Shown: one piece after another, positions 35,558-45,262 of the stretch
Numbering within the stretch: position 1 is the stretch's first letter
How the letters are laid out: each line of letters begins with the position of its first letter
DNA from: Azospirillum doebereinerae
Lineage (GTDB): Bacteria; Pseudomonadota; Alphaproteobacteria; Azospirillales; Azospirillaceae
DNA: 64,000 nucleotides
Reading direction: 5' to 3'
NCBI RefSeq assembly: GCF_003989665.1
Contig: NZ_RZIJ01000007.1
Span: 62,001 to 126,000 of the forward strand
Notes under the pieces: model-generated
Seen by the model: only the letters and a program-made list of their open reading frames with translations
What the model was told of the DNA's origin: nothing
Databases searched by the model: none
Position numbers and translations under genes: made by a program

Positions 35558-35653
35558 CGTGTTCCCCCTTGTTCTGGCGCATGAGGTTGTGCCGGCGCGT
35601 GTGACGTCGGCTGAAAAGAAAGGAAAAGCTGCGGCGACCGGCTGTTCCAGCCG

Positions 35654-36394
35654 TTACTCCGGCAGGGACGGGCGATCCGGCGCGTTCCTCAAACGACCCA
35701 GCCGCACCGGAGCCGATGGCTGTCCGGGGGGCTTCCCATGGGGCAGGCCGATGCCGATCAGGCCCAGCAGGCCGCGAAGGATCCAGCCGATGTCCTGCCC
35801 GAAGCTGCGGCGCGGAAAATAGTCCAGGTCGTTGCGCGCCTTCGCCGGGAAGAGGACCTTGCGGTAGAAGTCGTGCGGGTCGGCGTTCTTCGGGTAGAGC
35901 GTGCATTCGTTGCGGAAATAGAGCTGGTTCGGGCCGAAGATGCCGGGCTTGTGGTCGAGAACCGCTTGGTAGGGACCCTCGAAGCAATCCGCGAAGTCCT
36001 GCGTTTCCGGGCGCGGGCCGACGACCGCCATGTCGCCGCGCAGCACGTTCCAGAGCTGCGGCACCTCGTCGATCTTGGTGCGTTCGAGGATGCGGCCGAC
36101 CCGCGTCATGCGGTCGTCGTCCTTCAGCGTCACGGCGAGCGTCCCGGTTTGGGCACGGCGGCCGTGGTGGAACTTGCGGAACTTGTACAGGCGGAACGGC
36201 CGCCCGTGCTGCCCCAGGCGAACCTGCGAAAACAGGATCGGGCCGGGGGAGTCCAGATGGATGGCCAGCACCACCGGCGCCAGGAACACCAAGAAAAGAA
36301 GCATGCCCGCCAGCGCCACCGTCACGTCGAACAGGCGCCGCAGGGCCGCGTTCAGGTTGGCGGCGGGCAGGGCGGTTTGGAAGTCGCTGCTCAT
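35654..36394 (-). CDS. Undecaprenyl-phosphate sugar phosphotransferase (monotopic, short form)
   Basis: The 246 residues include one membrane-associated helix ([25 protein letters not shown]) and the polyprenol phosphoglycosyl transferase catalytic domain. That domain has [21 protein letters not shown] and [24 protein letters not shown]. This is the minimal PglC-like form without the extra transmembrane domain of WcaJ. It transfers the first sugar phosphate to undecaprenyl phosphate to start the repeat unit. Its ATG overlaps the aminotransferase stop by ATGA. The pairing of a minimal phosphotransferase with an aminotransferase is also seen in bacillosamine-type pathways. Confidence 0.9.
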   Translation of the reverse strand: MSSDFQTALPAANLNAALRRLFDVTVALAGMLLFLVFLAPVVLAIHLDSPGPILFSQVRLGQHGRPFRLYKFRKFHHGRRAQTGTLAVTLKDDDRMTRVGRILERTKIDEVPQLWNVLRGDMAVVGPRPETQDFADCFEGPYQAVLDHKPGIFGPNQLYFRNECTLYPKNADPHDFYRKVLFPAKARNDLDYFPRRSFGQDIGWILRGLLGLIGIGLPHGKPPGQPSAPVRLGRLRNAPDRPSLPE

Positions 36395-37551
36395 GGGGGT
36401 GTTTCCTCGCATGGGACGGGCCGTGCCTGGACCAGCGCCTGCGCAAGGGCGCGCGTCACCGCGTCCACGTCGCCGTCGTCCATCCTGGGGTGCAGCGGCA
36501 GACTCAAGGTCCGGCGCGCGAATTCCTCGGTCAGGGGAAGGCTCACCCCCGGACAGCGTTCGCGGTAGAGCGTGAAGCGGTGAACCGGCGCGTAATGGAC
36601 GCTGGTCTGGATGTCGCGGGCGCGCAGGGCCTGCATCACGCGCGTCCGGTCGGCGTCCGCCGGCAACAGCACGGGCATGATGTGGTTGGCCGACGGGCGC
36701 GGTTCGGGAAAGGGCAGGACGATCCCGGAGCCGCCGCGTTCCAGCCCGCCGCGTTCCAGACTGCGGTGGTAACGCGCCGCCAGCGCCTGCCGCTTGGCGT
36801 TCCAGGCCGGAAGCCGGGCGAGCTGCACCAGCCCGATGGCCGCCCGGAACTCGTCCATCCGATAGTTGAAGCCGAGCGCCGTGACGTCGTAGCCGCTGGC
36901 GTGCCCGGTCAGCCGCTGTTGCGTGCCGCTGGTCATCCCATGGGCGCGCAGCAGCCGGATGCGCTCCAGCGTGGCGGGATCGCGGGCGGTCACCATGCCG
37001 CCTTCGGCCGTCGTCATGTTCTTGTTGCCGTAGAAGCTGAAGACGGCGGCGTCGCCGATGGCGCCGGCGCCCGTCACGCCGGCCGCGTGCGCCGCGTCCT
37101 CGATCAGGATCAACCCGTGCGCCTGGGCGAAGGCCCGCCATCGCTCGCGGTCGGGAAGGTAACCGGCGTAATGCACGAGGATCACCGCCCTGGTGCGCCC
37201 GGTGCGTTTGGCGGCGGCGTCCGACAGCGACATCAGCGGCAGATCCAGCCCCTCGATGTCGACGAAGACAGGGGTCGCCCCGACATGGAGAACGCTGTTG
37301 GCGGTCGCCACGAAGGTCATCGACGGCACCAGCACCTCGTCCCCCGGCCCCAGCCCAAGGGCGGCGAGCGCGAGATGGAGGCCGGCCGTGCAGGAACTCA
37401 CCGCCACGGCGTCCGGCTGGCCGTGCGCCTGGGCGAACGCCTGCTCCAGCCTGCGCACGCGGTCGCCCATGGTGATCCAGCCATCGTCCACGACGGCGGC
37501 GAGCGCGGCCTTTTCCTCGTCGCCGAGGATCGGTTCGGAAACCAGCAGCAT
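36391..37551 (-). CDS. DegT/DnrJ/EryC1-type sugar aminotransferase (third copy)
   Basis: The 386-residue protein has the family landmarks [36 protein letters not shown], and [15 protein letters not shown], where the lysine binds [19 protein letters not shown] lies near the end. It is closest in style to PseC/PglE/WecE-like enzymes that aminate at C4, rather than to the two WbpE-like copies in the window. It starts behind GGAGTTGC and overlaps the phosphotransferase gene by 4 bp. It may supply the amino sugar that begins the repeat unit; this is inference from gene pairing. Confidence 0.88.
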   Translation of the reverse strand: MLLVSEPILGDEEKAALAAVVDDGWITMGDRVRRLEQAFAQAHGQPDAVAVSSCTAGLHLALAALGLGPGDEVLVPSMTFVATANSVLHVGATPVFVDIEGLDLPLMSLSDAAAKRTGRTRAVILVHYAGYLPDRERWRAFAQAHGLILIEDAAHAAGVTGAGAIGDAAVFSFYGNKNMTTAEGGMVTARDPATLERIRLLRAHGMTSGTQQRLTGHASGYDVTALGFNYRMDEFRAAIGLVQLARLPAWNAKRQALAARYHRSLERGGLERGGSGIVLPFPEPRPSANHIMPVLLPADADRTRVMQALRARDIQTSVHYAPVHRFTLYRERCPGVSLPLTEEFARRTLSLPLHPRMDDGDVDAVTRALAQALVQARPVPCEETPP

Positions 37552-37668
37552 GGCGCAACTCCAGTGCGGAGGTCGTCCATGCCGTGTTCGCGCCCTCCGG
37601 TTCGGGGCGGGCGCGCTGTGTCCAGCATGGCTTTCGGGGAGGGGCGTGTGGAGGAGGGGACGGACGGC

Positions 37669-38388
37669 CTACGCGACGGCGCGCGTTTCGAACGCCGACC
37701 ACTGCTCGTCCCACGTCATCTCCTGCACCTTCTGGAAGTCGTCGACGCGGCCGATGTCGAGCCACAGCCCGCCGTGCTGGAAGGTGGCGATGGGCTCGCG
37801 CGCGGCCATCATGCAGGACATGAGGTTGTCGAAGCCGAACGGCACGCCGTCCGGGATGTAGGACAGGACGTCCGGCTCCATGCAGTAGACGCCCATGCTG
37901 ACCAGATGCGACAGGGTCGGCTTTTCCTGGAAACGGGTGACGTGGTTGTTCGTCTCCTCGATGATGCCGAAGTCGGTCTGGATGGTCCGCTTGGCGGTCG
38001 CGATGGTCAGCAGCTTGTTCTGCCGGCGGTGGTGGTCGGCGAAGGCGTCGAGGTTGAGGTCGGTCAGGACGTCGCCGTTGATGACGAGGAAGGTCTCGTC
38101 CAGCTCCTCGCGCAGAAGTCGCAGCGCGCCCACCGTGCCCAGCGGTTCGACTTCCTCGGTGTAGTGGATGTGCATGCCCCACTGGTGGCCGTCGCTGCAC
38201 ACCGTGCGGATCAGGTGGCCGAGGTAGCCGGTGGTCACGTAGACCTCCTTGACGCCGTTGCGGCGAAGCCATTTCAGCAGAAGCTCAAGAACGGGCTTGG
38301 ACCCGACGGGCATGAGGGGTTTGGGCAGCACCATCGTGTAGGGCCGCAGTCGCATGCCTTTTCCCCCGCATTGAATCACTCCCTTCAT
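37669..38388 (-). CDS. Sugar-phosphate nucleotidylyltransferase
   Basis: The ATG at 38388 follows GGGAGGATCGG, giving 239 residues. The opening GVIQCGGKGMRLRPYTMVLPKPLMPVGSKP is the nucleotide-binding signature of the RfbA/RmlA/GlmU-like NTP transferases. VINGDVLTDLNLD carries the metal-binding aspartate, followed by FQEKP and GGLWLDIGRVDD. It would activate a sugar 1-phosphate with an NTP. The protein is short compared with RmlA (about 290) and resembles mannose-1-phosphate or glucose-1-phosphate transferases lacking the C-terminal extension. It is the first gene of the operon running to 27483. Confidence 0.88.
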   Translation of the reverse strand: MKGVIQCGGKGMRLRPYTMVLPKPLMPVGSKPVLELLLKWLRRNGVKEVYVTTGYLGHLIRTVCSDGHQWGMHIHYTEEVEPLGTVGALRLLREELDETFLVINGDVLTDLNLDAFADHHRRQNKLLTIATAKRTIQTDFGIIEETNNHVTRFQEKPTLSHLVSMGVYCMEPDVLSYIPDGVPFGFDNLMSCMMAAREPIATFQHGGLWLDIGRVDDFQKVQEMTWDEQWSAFETRAVA

Positions 38389-38903
38389 CCGATCCTCCCA
38401 TTGGCGGCCGCGAACGGTCTTTTTGCGCATCGTGTGTTGCGAAGGGGCCGTTTTGCCGGCGCCCCGATTCGAACAGCCTGCAGGGTTTTGCGTGCCCGCG
38501 AGGCGACGAATGAACGTTATGTTATCTTTCCATCTCATGTAAACATAACGGAAGACTGTGCGGGATGGAAAATAAGAGTGCCTGCGACGGCGGAAAGATG
38601 GGGGTAGGCCGGGGGTCGGCGGGGCGCGGAACGCGAGGCGTTCCCGGCAGATGCGGACCCATCGCCGGGTCTGACCATACGGAGATATCCGCCTTATACA
38701 TTTACAGCGCGGGTTTCGAAATTTTATGCTGTGTCATCCTTCTGATAAGGGAAAGCCGCGTGCGGTTTCCCATGTCGCGCGCCGGCCGGGCCGATCCGTG
38801 AGCCGGTTCAAATACGTAAGAAAAGAAGATGCCCGGCGGCGCGCTTCCGCTGTCTCCGCCGACCGGCGCCGCAGCTTTTGCGGCATCGTGAAAGGGAAGG
38901 GAT
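38389..38903. promoter_or_regulatory. Divergent promoter region of the polysaccharide locus
   Basis: This 515-bp region separates the long minus-strand operon from the Wzz/BY-kinase gene. A perfect 9-bp inverted repeat CGTTATGTT (38515-38523) / AACATAACG (38542-38550), spaced by 18 bases, lies about 130 bp upstream of the minus-strand start. It overlaps a possible minus-strand promoter. On the plus strand TTTACA (38701-38706) and TATGCT (38725-38730), 18 bases apart, resemble a sigma70 promoter. AAGGGAAGGGAT precedes the ATG at 38904. No gene was seen. Confidence 0.45.
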
Positions 38904-41210
38904 ATGGATCAGTTCGAGGTTGTGCGCGCCGACACCCGCAATCCGGTTCCACGCATCCTCCACGAGGGAGCCGTCACGCGTGGGGAGATCAACACCATCG
39001 CCGCGCTGAAACGCCGCCGCGTCCTGATCGGCTTTCTCATTCTGGCGGCGCTGGCGGCGACGTTCCTGGTTTCGCGGCTGATGACTCCGCTGTACGAGGC
39101 CGAGGCCGGCATCATGTTCAACCCGCGCGAACTGAGTTGGGTGGGCGCCACGACCCAGGCCGGCGCGTTGCCGCCGTCGGAGGAGATGGCCCGCAAGAAC
39201 GAGGTCGCCATCGTCCGTTCGCGCGCGCTGGCGCAAAGCGTCGTCGACTCCCTCCAACTCGACCGGCTGCCCGAGTTCAATCCGGCCCTGCGGCCGCCCT
39301 CGACCCTGCGCAAGGCGGCCCAAGAGGGGGTGGCCGCTCTCGACCACGCGCTCAAGCCCGCCATGGCTTATCTTCCGCCGGGCATGGTGCCGAAGCTTCC
39401 GTCGTTGATCCCGCCGGCCCTGCCGCCGGACCGTTTGCGCGACGAGATCATCACCCGTTTCCTGGCGCGCGTACAGATCGGCGGCGGCGACGCCTCCCGC
39501 ATGATCGGCATCCGCTTCCTGTCGGAGAATCCGGAGCGGGCGGCGCTGATCGCCAACCGGATCGCGGACCGGTTCATCGCGCAGAAGCGCGACCAGGACG
39601 TGGAGTCGGCGGAAACTCTGGCCGCCAACCTCAAGCAGGAGATTGACGACCTGAACCGCGAGATCCGCGATTCCGAGCGCCGGCTGGAGGAGCAGCGCAT
39701 CGCGCTCGGCCTCGATTCGGATTCCAACATCAAGGTGCTGGCCGACCGCATGGCGGAGCTGAACCGGCAGCTGATCGGCCTCACGGCGGAGCGGCTGCGC
39801 GCCGAGTCCCAATTTGCGGAAGCCGGAACGACGCGCGGTTCCACCCAGGAGTCCGGCCTGGATTCCACGGCGCAGGTTCTGAACTCCCCCCTGATTCAGC
39901 GCCTTCAGGAGGCGCTGGCCTACGCCACGGCCCGCGTGGGACAGCTGTCCTTGCGCTACAGCGACAGCCACCCGACGATGATCGCGGCGCGTAGCGAACT
40001 GCGCGACCTGCGCGCGCGGCTGGCCGCCGAGACGAACAAGATCCAGAACGCCCGCCTGAACGCCGTCGCCATCGCCAAGGCCAACGAGGACGGGCTGCGT
40101 CAGCAGGTCGAGCAGTTGAAGGTCCAGACGACCAAGGCCAACCAGTCCGAGGTCGAACTCCGCGTCATGGAACGCAACGTGGAGGCCAAGCGCACCTTGC
40201 TGCCGCAATTGGAAACCCGGCGCAACAACGCCATCGCCCAGATCGACTACCTGAGGCTGCACGGGCCGGAAACGCAGGTGATCTCGCCGGCGGTGGTGCC
40301 GAACGCGCCCAGCCACCCGCCGACGCTGGCCATGATGGCGACCGCCTTCGTCGTGGCGGCCGGTGCCGGAATCCTCTTGGCCGTGCTGCTGGAACGCGCC
40401 GACGGCACGGTCCAGAGCCTGTCGCAGATCCGACGCGTGACCCCGGTGCGCATCGTCGGCACCCTGCCGGTGATCCGGGGCCGCCGCTGGTCCCGCCGCC
40501 CCCCGGCCGAGCAGGTGCTGGAGCGGGACGATCCGCTGTTCCTCGAACATCTGCGGGCCATCGCGGTGCGCACCGGGCTGGCCGGGCCGGCACCGGCCAA
40601 GGTGCTGCTGTTCACCTCCTCCGTTTCCGACGAGGGCAAGAGCAGCGCGGCCACATCGCTGGCCCGCATGCTGGCGTTGTCGGGACGCCGGACGGTTCTC
40701 GTCGACGCCGATCTGCGCGCCCCCACGGTGCACCGCGTCCTGGGGCTGAAACGGGGACCGGGGCTGGGGGAATACGTCGTCGAAGGGTGCGGCCTGGACG
40801 CCGTCGTCCAGCCGGACACCGTGTCGGGCGCCGACGTCATCACGGCCGGGCAGAGCCGGGAGGCTGCGTCCGACATCCTGCAATCGCCGCGCATGCAGGA
40901 ACTGATCGACGATCTGACGCGCTATTACGACACGGTGATCATCGACACGCCGCCGGTTCTTGCGGTCGTCGACACGCACATCCTGGCGCGGCTGGCCGAC
41001 ATGACGCTGATGATGGTGCGCTGGCGGTCCACGCCGATCTCCACCTTCATGACGGCGTTGCAACAGCTGTCCGACGACCGGGTGCCGGTGGACGGCATCG
41101 TCCTGTCGCAGGTCGATGGCCGGAAGTACAAACTCTACGGCTACGCCGATTCCGACCTTTTCTCGCCCGGTTTCCGCAAATACCATTCCCGCGTCGCGTC
41201 AAACCCATGA
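38904..41210 (+). CDS. Polysaccharide co-polymerase fused to BY-kinase (Wzz/Wzc-like)
   Basis: The 768-residue inner-membrane protein has one helix near residues 40-59, a long periplasmic coiled-coil region, and a second helix near 473-495. A cytoplasmic tyrosine autokinase domain follows. That domain has Walker A VSDEGKSSAA (K579), Walker A-prime VLVDADLRAP (about 599-608) and Walker B TVIIDTPPVL (about 678-687). Four tyrosines lie near the C-terminus (Y742, Y745, Y747, Y760), the usual autophosphorylation cluster. Such proteins set chain length and couple polymerisation to export. AAGGGAAGGG precedes the ATG. The gene ends at a strong terminator. Confidence 0.92.
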   Translation: MDQFEVVRADTRNPVPRILHEGAVTRGEINTIAALKRRRVLIGFLILAALAATFLVSRLMTPLYEAEAGIMFNPRELSWVGATTQAGALPPSEEMARKNEVAIVRSRALAQSVVDSLQLDRLPEFNPALRPPSTLRKAAQEGVAALDHALKPAMAYLPPGMVPKLPSLIPPALPPDRLRDEIITRFLARVQIGGGDASRMIGIRFLSENPERAALIANRIADRFIAQKRDQDVESAETLAANLKQEIDDLNREIRDSERRLEEQRIALGLDSDSNIKVLADRMAELNRQLIGLTAERLRAESQFAEAGTTRGSTQESGLDSTAQVLNSPLIQRLQEALAYATARVGQLSLRYSDSHPTMIAARSELRDLRARLAAETNKIQNARLNAVAIAKANEDGLRQQVEQLKVQTTKANQSEVELRVMERNVEAKRTLLPQLETRRNNAIAQIDYLRLHGPETQVISPAVVPNAPSHPPTLAMMATAFVVAAGAGILLAVLLERADGTVQSLSQIRRVTPVRIVGTLPVIRGRRWSRRPPAEQVLERDDPLFLEHLRAIAVRTGLAGPAPAKVLLFTSSVSDEGKSSAATSLARMLALSGRRTVLVDADLRAPTVHRVLGLKRGPGLGEYVVEGCGLDAVVQPDTVSGADVITAGQSREAASDILQSPRMQELIDDLTRYYDTVIIDTPPVLAVVDTHILARLADMTLMMVRWRSTPISTFMTALQQLSDDRVPVDGIVLSQVDGRKYKLYGYADSDLFSPGFRKYHSRVASNP

Positions 41211-41245
41211 AAACGCCCCTTTCCAGAGCCGGAAAGGGGCGTTTT
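41210..41245. terminator. Bidirectional terminator between convergent genes
   Basis: Perfect 15-bp arms AAAACGCCCCTTTCC (41210-41224) and GGAAAGGGGCGTTTT (41231-41245) enclose a 6-base loop. The stem ends in A-runs on one side and T-runs on the other, so it can end transcription from both the kinase gene and the opposing glycosyltransferase gene. Confidence 0.9.
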
Positions 41246-41268
41246 CGAGGAATCGGCGAAAGAAGGGC

Positions 41269-42495
41269 TCAGGAGCGGCTCTTCGTCTCGCCGCAGACCA
41301 GTTCCGCCGGCAAGCACGTCTGGGCCGGCGTCGGGGCGATCCGGTTGTAGAGACGCATCAACTCCCGTTCCTCGTTGACCCAGTTGTAATGGGCCAGCAC
41401 GGCCTCGCGGCCGCGCCGTCCCATGGCCTCGGCCTCGCCGGGGTGGTCGAAGACCCACTGGATGGCCGTGGCGACGGCGTCGAGGTCGGTCGGCGGCACG
41501 CACAGGCCGCAGCCATGCCCCTCGACGATGCCGCGATGATAGGGGAAGTCGGCCGTGATCACCGGGATGCCGGCGGCCATGTATTCGAAGAGCTTGACCG
41601 GCTGCGTATCCAGATAGTTCTGGGTCGGGTAGTAGAGGGCGAGGCCGACGCGGCTTTCGGCCAGCAGGCGCTGCACGCCGGCACGGTCGGTCTGGCCCCG
41701 GTAATCGACCCGCGCCCATCCCGGCCGCGCCTGCATGCGCTCCCTCAACCCCGCGCTTTCGATGGGGCCGGCCAACAGGAGGCGCGCCTGGGGCGTGCCG
41801 GTGACCCGTTCCACGGCGTCGATCATCTCGACGGCGCAACGGTCGGCGCAGATGGAGCCGGCGAACGCCACCCCACCGCGTTCGGCGAAGGGGATGGCCG
41901 GGCCGTCCCCACTGCCGTCCGCGAATTCGCCGAACAGCGCGAAGTTCTGCACCAGCACGGTCTTGTGGCGCGGAAAGCGCCGGGCGATGGTCGGCGTGGC
42001 GGCGACCACCCCGGACATCGCCCGGCCGGCGATCCATTCCACTGCCTCGGCGACCGCCGCGATGCCAGGGCGCAGGGCCGGGGGGAGCCAGGTGCGGGTC
42101 AGGATGTCGCGCGGCAGATCCTCGTGCACGTCGTAGATCACCCGCTTGCCGAGCAGGCGCAGCAGGAGGCCGCCGGGGATCAGCTCGGGATCGTGGATGT
42201 GATAGACGCCGGCCTTGAGCCTCAGCGCCCGGAGCACCAGCGCCGGCATCGTCGACCGCAGGCGCTTGACCAAGCCGTCCTTCCGCGCCAACGCCACGAT
42301 GTCCACGTCCTGGCGCCGCACCGGCCGGCCGTCCGCGGTGACGAAGCGGTTGTCGGGAATAACCAGCGACACGTCGTATCCGCCGCGAGCCAGGCTCAGG
42401 CATTCCTTGGTGAAAACGCGGGCATCGTCGGCGGTGTGCGTGGTCGTCAGGTGGGCGACCGCGATGCCGGCCGGCTGCGGGTGTCTGTCGGGCAT
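41269..42495 (-). CDS. GT4-family glycosyltransferase
   Basis: From the ATG at 42495 behind GGGGGGAACG the product is 408 residues. It has GTB-fold features: an N-terminal acceptor domain (IAVAHLTTTHTADDARVFTKE, and VYHIHDPELIPGG) and a donor domain with VAFAGSICADRCAVEMIDA and PVKLFEYMAAGIPVITADFPYHRGIVEG, the usual E-x-F/L-E-Y-M-A-A-G-I-P-V region. Proteins starting this way are frequent in exopolysaccharide and lipopolysaccharide loci. It is transcribed divergently from the Wzy-like gene and converges on the BY-kinase gene. Donor and linkage unknown. Confidence 0.87.
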   Translation of the reverse strand: MPDRHPQPAGIAVAHLTTTHTADDARVFTKECLSLARGGYDVSLVIPDNRFVTADGRPVRRQDVDIVALARKDGLVKRLRSTMPALVLRALRLKAGVYHIHDPELIPGGLLLRLLGKRVIYDVHEDLPRDILTRTWLPPALRPGIAAVAEAVEWIAGRAMSGVVAATPTIARRFPRHKTVLVQNFALFGEFADGSGDGPAIPFAERGGVAFAGSICADRCAVEMIDAVERVTGTPQARLLLAGPIESAGLRERMQARPGWARVDYRGQTDRAGVQRLLAESRVGLALYYPTQNYLDTQPVKLFEYMAAGIPVITADFPYHRGIVEGHGCGLCVPPTDLDAVATAIQWVFDHPGEAEAMGRRGREAVLAHYNWVNEERELMRLYNRIAPTPAQTCLPAELVCGETKSRS

Positions 42496-42767
42496 GGGAT
42501 CGTTCCCCCCATTTTCTGGAAGCGTCCCGGCGGCCCGGTGCCGGGCGCGGACGTGTTGTCTTACCCTACTGCGGTAAGAAGTGTTGTTGAAAGGTGCAAA
42601 AAGGCCTGCACGTTTCCCAGAAGTGCCATTCCCTGCCTGCTTTCGGGGTGGGGCGGCGCTTCCCGGCCGATCCTTTTTCGCGATGGCCTTTTGTTTGCGA
42701 TCGGGTATCAATAAGATAATGAAAATGCACGGTGCCCGGTCGGTTGACCGGAGGAGCGGATACGACG
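42496..42767. promoter_or_regulatory. Divergent region with an inverted repeat
   Basis: A perfect inverted repeat TCTTACC (42559-42565) / GGTAAGA (42573-42579) with a 7-base spacer sits between the divergent glycosyltransferase and polymerase genes. It could be an operator or a short hairpin in either leader RNA. Nothing else definite was seen. Confidence 0.35.
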
Positions 42768-44120
42768 ATGCACGTGCCGTTGAACCAGAGGGTTGGGGAT
42801 CAAGGTCTTGGGGATCGCACGTTCGGCCCCGAACTTGGCCCCGAACGTCGCAGCGGCCAGCGGTTCGGCGTCCTCGATGTCCTGTTCTCCATCGAGACGA
42901 GCTTCATTCTGTTCCTCGTCGCCGGGCGCTACAAGGCGCTGCCCGAATTCCAAAGCTTTCCCGTCGATCCGACGCTGCTGTTCTTCGTCCTGACGCTTGG
43001 CCTCATCGTCCACAAATGCGCCATGGGTCAACTGAAGCCGATGCCGCTGGACGCGCCCGGCCTGCTCATGCTGGCCTTCTGCGCCTATGGTTTCGTCAGC
43101 GTCTATTGGTCGAGCCTGGAACCGAAGAACGTCGACAAGGCGTGGCGCTTCGTCATGGTCAGCGTCAGCGGCTATTTCCTGGCCAGCGTACTGGCGCAGG
43201 AACAGGAGCGGCGGGAGCGGATGGTGCTGCTGATGATCGCGTTCAGCGGCGCGCTTCTGCTCTACTACGCTTATTTCCGCTGGGTCGTGGGCATCGACAT
43301 CTACGAGTTGGAGAACACCGGGCGCATCCGGGGCAACAACTACCTCGAATACGGCACCCACGCCGCCTACGTGTTCTACGGCTGCCTTGCGCTGACCGTT
43401 TACGGGCCGCGCCGGTGGCTGGCCGCGGGGATCGCCGGCGGGGTCGCGTCGCTCTTCCTGCTGGCGTTCATCGGCGCCCGTGGGCCTCTCGTCTTTTCGT
43501 TGCTGGGCATCCCGCTGGCGGGAGCGGCGCTGTTCCTGAACCTCCGCCGTCTGGGGGCGGGTGTTCGGCGGCTCGCCCTGCTGCTGCTGGTGCTGGCCGT
43601 CCTGGCCTGGGTGGGCTACGGGGCGCTGGTGGCCGTCAAGGGCTTCGCCGCAGCCTCCGAGGAGCTCTACACGATCGAACGCCTGTCCCTGCAACTCTCC
43701 AACGAGAGCACCTCGTCGCTCGACGTGCGGTCCGCCGGGCGGGATCTGGCGTTCCGGCGCTGGCTGGAGCAGCCTTTGTTCGGATGGGGCATGGGAGAGT
43801 TCCGCCTCCAGTACAGCGTGCTGGACTACCCGCACAATCTGCTGCTGGAGGTGCTGATGGAGATGGGGCTGGTGGGGGCCGTGCTGTTCATCCCCACCCA
43901 GATCATCGCCCTTTTCGTCTGTTTCCGGGTTGTCCGGGATCCGGTTTGCGGCTGGATCGACATGGCCATCGTGCTGAAGTTCGTCACCGACTTCGTCTCC
44001 CACCTCAGCGTGGAGGGCTATCTGGGAGACAACCGGATCTACTTCGCCTTGCTGGCGCTCGCCATCGGGCTGCGCCATTCGGACCGATCCGCCCTATCAG
44101 GGCAAGGGAGGGCGGCATGA
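42768..44120 (+). CDS. Wzy/O-antigen-ligase-like polysaccharide polymerase
   Basis: I use ATG 42768 with GGAGGAG upstream; a GTG at 42732 is possible. The 450-residue protein has about ten membrane helices. A periplasmic loop holds RSAGRDLAFRRWLEQPLFGWGMGEF and DYPHNLLLEVLMEMGLVGAVLF, the W/P-H-N-x-x-L-E pattern of the O-antigen ligase/polymerase family. It would polymerise repeat units on the periplasmic side. Its stop overlaps the beta-helix gene start by ATGA, so the two are co-translated. With the BY-kinase and flippase it completes a Wzx/Wzy-dependent pathway in this window. Confidence 0.87.
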   Translation: MHVPLNQRVGDQGLGDRTFGPELGPERRSGQRFGVLDVLFSIETSFILFLVAGRYKALPEFQSFPVDPTLLFFVLTLGLIVHKCAMGQLKPMPLDAPGLLMLAFCAYGFVSVYWSSLEPKNVDKAWRFVMVSVSGYFLASVLAQEQERRERMVLLMIAFSGALLLYYAYFRWVVGIDIYELENTGRIRGNNYLEYGTHAAYVFYGCLALTVYGPRRWLAAGIAGGVASLFLLAFIGARGPLVFSLLGIPLAGAALFLNLRRLGAGVRRLALLLLVLAVLAWVGYGALVAVKGFAAASEELYTIERLSLQLSNESTSSLDVRSAGRDLAFRRWLEQPLFGWGMGEFRLQYSVLDYPHNLLLEVLMEMGLVGAVLFIPTQIIALFVCFRVVRDPVCGWIDMAIVLKFVTDFVSHLSVEGYLGDNRIYFALLALAIGLRHSDRSALSGQGRAA

Positions 44121-45262
44121 TGGCCGAACTGATTGTCGCCTTGCATGTTTCCTCGGCCAAGGGTTCGGACTCCAACCCCGGGACCGTCGATCGGCCGTTC
44201 CAGAGCATCCTGAAGGCCTCGCAGGTCGCCAGACCCGGCACCACGGTGCATGTGGCGCCAGGCACCTACCGTGGCGGTTTCCAGACCACGGCCAGCGGCA
44301 CGGTGAACGCACCGATCCGCTACGTCTCGGACGTGAAGTGGGGCGCCAGGATCGTGCCGGGTTCCGGCGGCGGCCACGAGGCGTGGGACAACCGTGGCTC
44401 CAACGTCGTCATCGACGGTTTCGAGATCGACGGCAGCGTGGCCGGAGGCGGCAAGCCCTGGCTGTTCGGCCTGTACACCGCCGGATCGAATTCGGTGGTG
44501 CGGAACATGAAGGTGCACGACATCGCCCGCAGCACGGCGGCGATGAAGGTGGCCGACACCGGCCAAGGCGGCGCCGGCATCATGGCCGACGGCTGGGCCG
44601 GCGGCACCAACATGACGGTGATCGGCAACGAGGTCTACGACATCGGACCGGCCAAACGAAGCAGCGGGCTGGTGCACGGCGTCTACATGGCGACCAGCGG
44701 GCTGGTGCAGAACAACCTCGTCTACCAGATCGCCGGCGACGGCGTCACCAGCTGGCACGATGCGACCGATCTGATCATCGTCAACAACACGGTGTTCCAG
44801 GCGCGCGGTGCCGGAATCATGATCGGGGCCGGCGACCATTACCATGGCGACGCTCCGCACGATCATTCGCAGGTATCGAACAACATCGTCTACGACAACC
44901 GCAAGGGCATCGAGGAGCATGGCGAGCTCGGTTTCCACAACAGCTATTCGAACAATCTGGTCTACGGCAACCGTTCGGACTGGCGGCTGCGGACCGGGAA
45001 GGCGTCCGGTTCGATCGGCGCCGATCCGGGATTCGTGAACTACCGGAAGCTGGGCGGCGGCGACTACCGTCTCACCGCAGGCTCGCCGGCGGTCGATGCC
45101 GGCATCTCCGAGAGCGCGCCGGCAACGGACGTCCGTGGCGTGCCGCGACCACAGGGAAAAAGCATCGACGTCGGCGCTCATGAACGCGTGGCGGAAAGCC
45201 GTGAGGCGTCGGACCGACAGTCCTCGATAAGGCAACCAGCGACATCCGGAAGGGCCCAATGA
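44117..45262 (+). CDS. Right-handed beta-helix protein, paralogue of 25702-27390
   Basis: The tandem ATGs at 44117/44120 start a 381-residue protein. It has the same beta-helix as the gene at 25702 but no linker or carbohydrate-binding module. The region from about residue 70 to 200 is almost residue-for-residue the same, including WDNRGSNVVIDGFEIDGS and GGAGIMADGWAGGTNM. The second half has drifted. No signal peptide is seen. It lies between the polymerase gene (ATGA overlap) and a methyltransferase-like gene (ATGA overlap), which places it firmly in polysaccharide assembly. A glycan lyase, epimerase or modifying role is inferred from the fold only. Confidence 0.75.
   Translation: MMAELIVALHVSSAKGSDSNPGTVDRPFQSILKASQVARPGTTVHVAPGTYRGGFQTTASGTVNAPIRYVSDVKWGARIVPGSGGGHEAWDNRGSNVVIDGFEIDGSVAGGGKPWLFGLYTAGSNSVVRNMKVHDIARSTAAMKVADTGQGGAGIMADGWAGGTNMTVIGNEVYDIGPAKRSSGLVHGVYMATSGLVQNNLVYQIAGDGVTSWHDATDLIIVNNTVFQARGAGIMIGAGDHYHGDAPHDHSQVSNNIVYDNRKGIEEHGELGFHNSYSNNLVYGNRSDWRLRTGKASGSIGADPGFVNYRKLGGGDYRLTAGSPAVDAGISESAPATDVRGVPRPQGKSIDVGAHERVAESREASDRQSSIRQPATSGRAQ

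Noticed and set aside
32511..36446. Very long minus-strand open frame suggesting a 1311-residue protein
   Set aside because: Only the last 536 codons have domain structure. The upstream part lies out of frame over the dehydrogenase and phosphotransferase genes, and the true ATG at 34121 shows an ATGA overlap.
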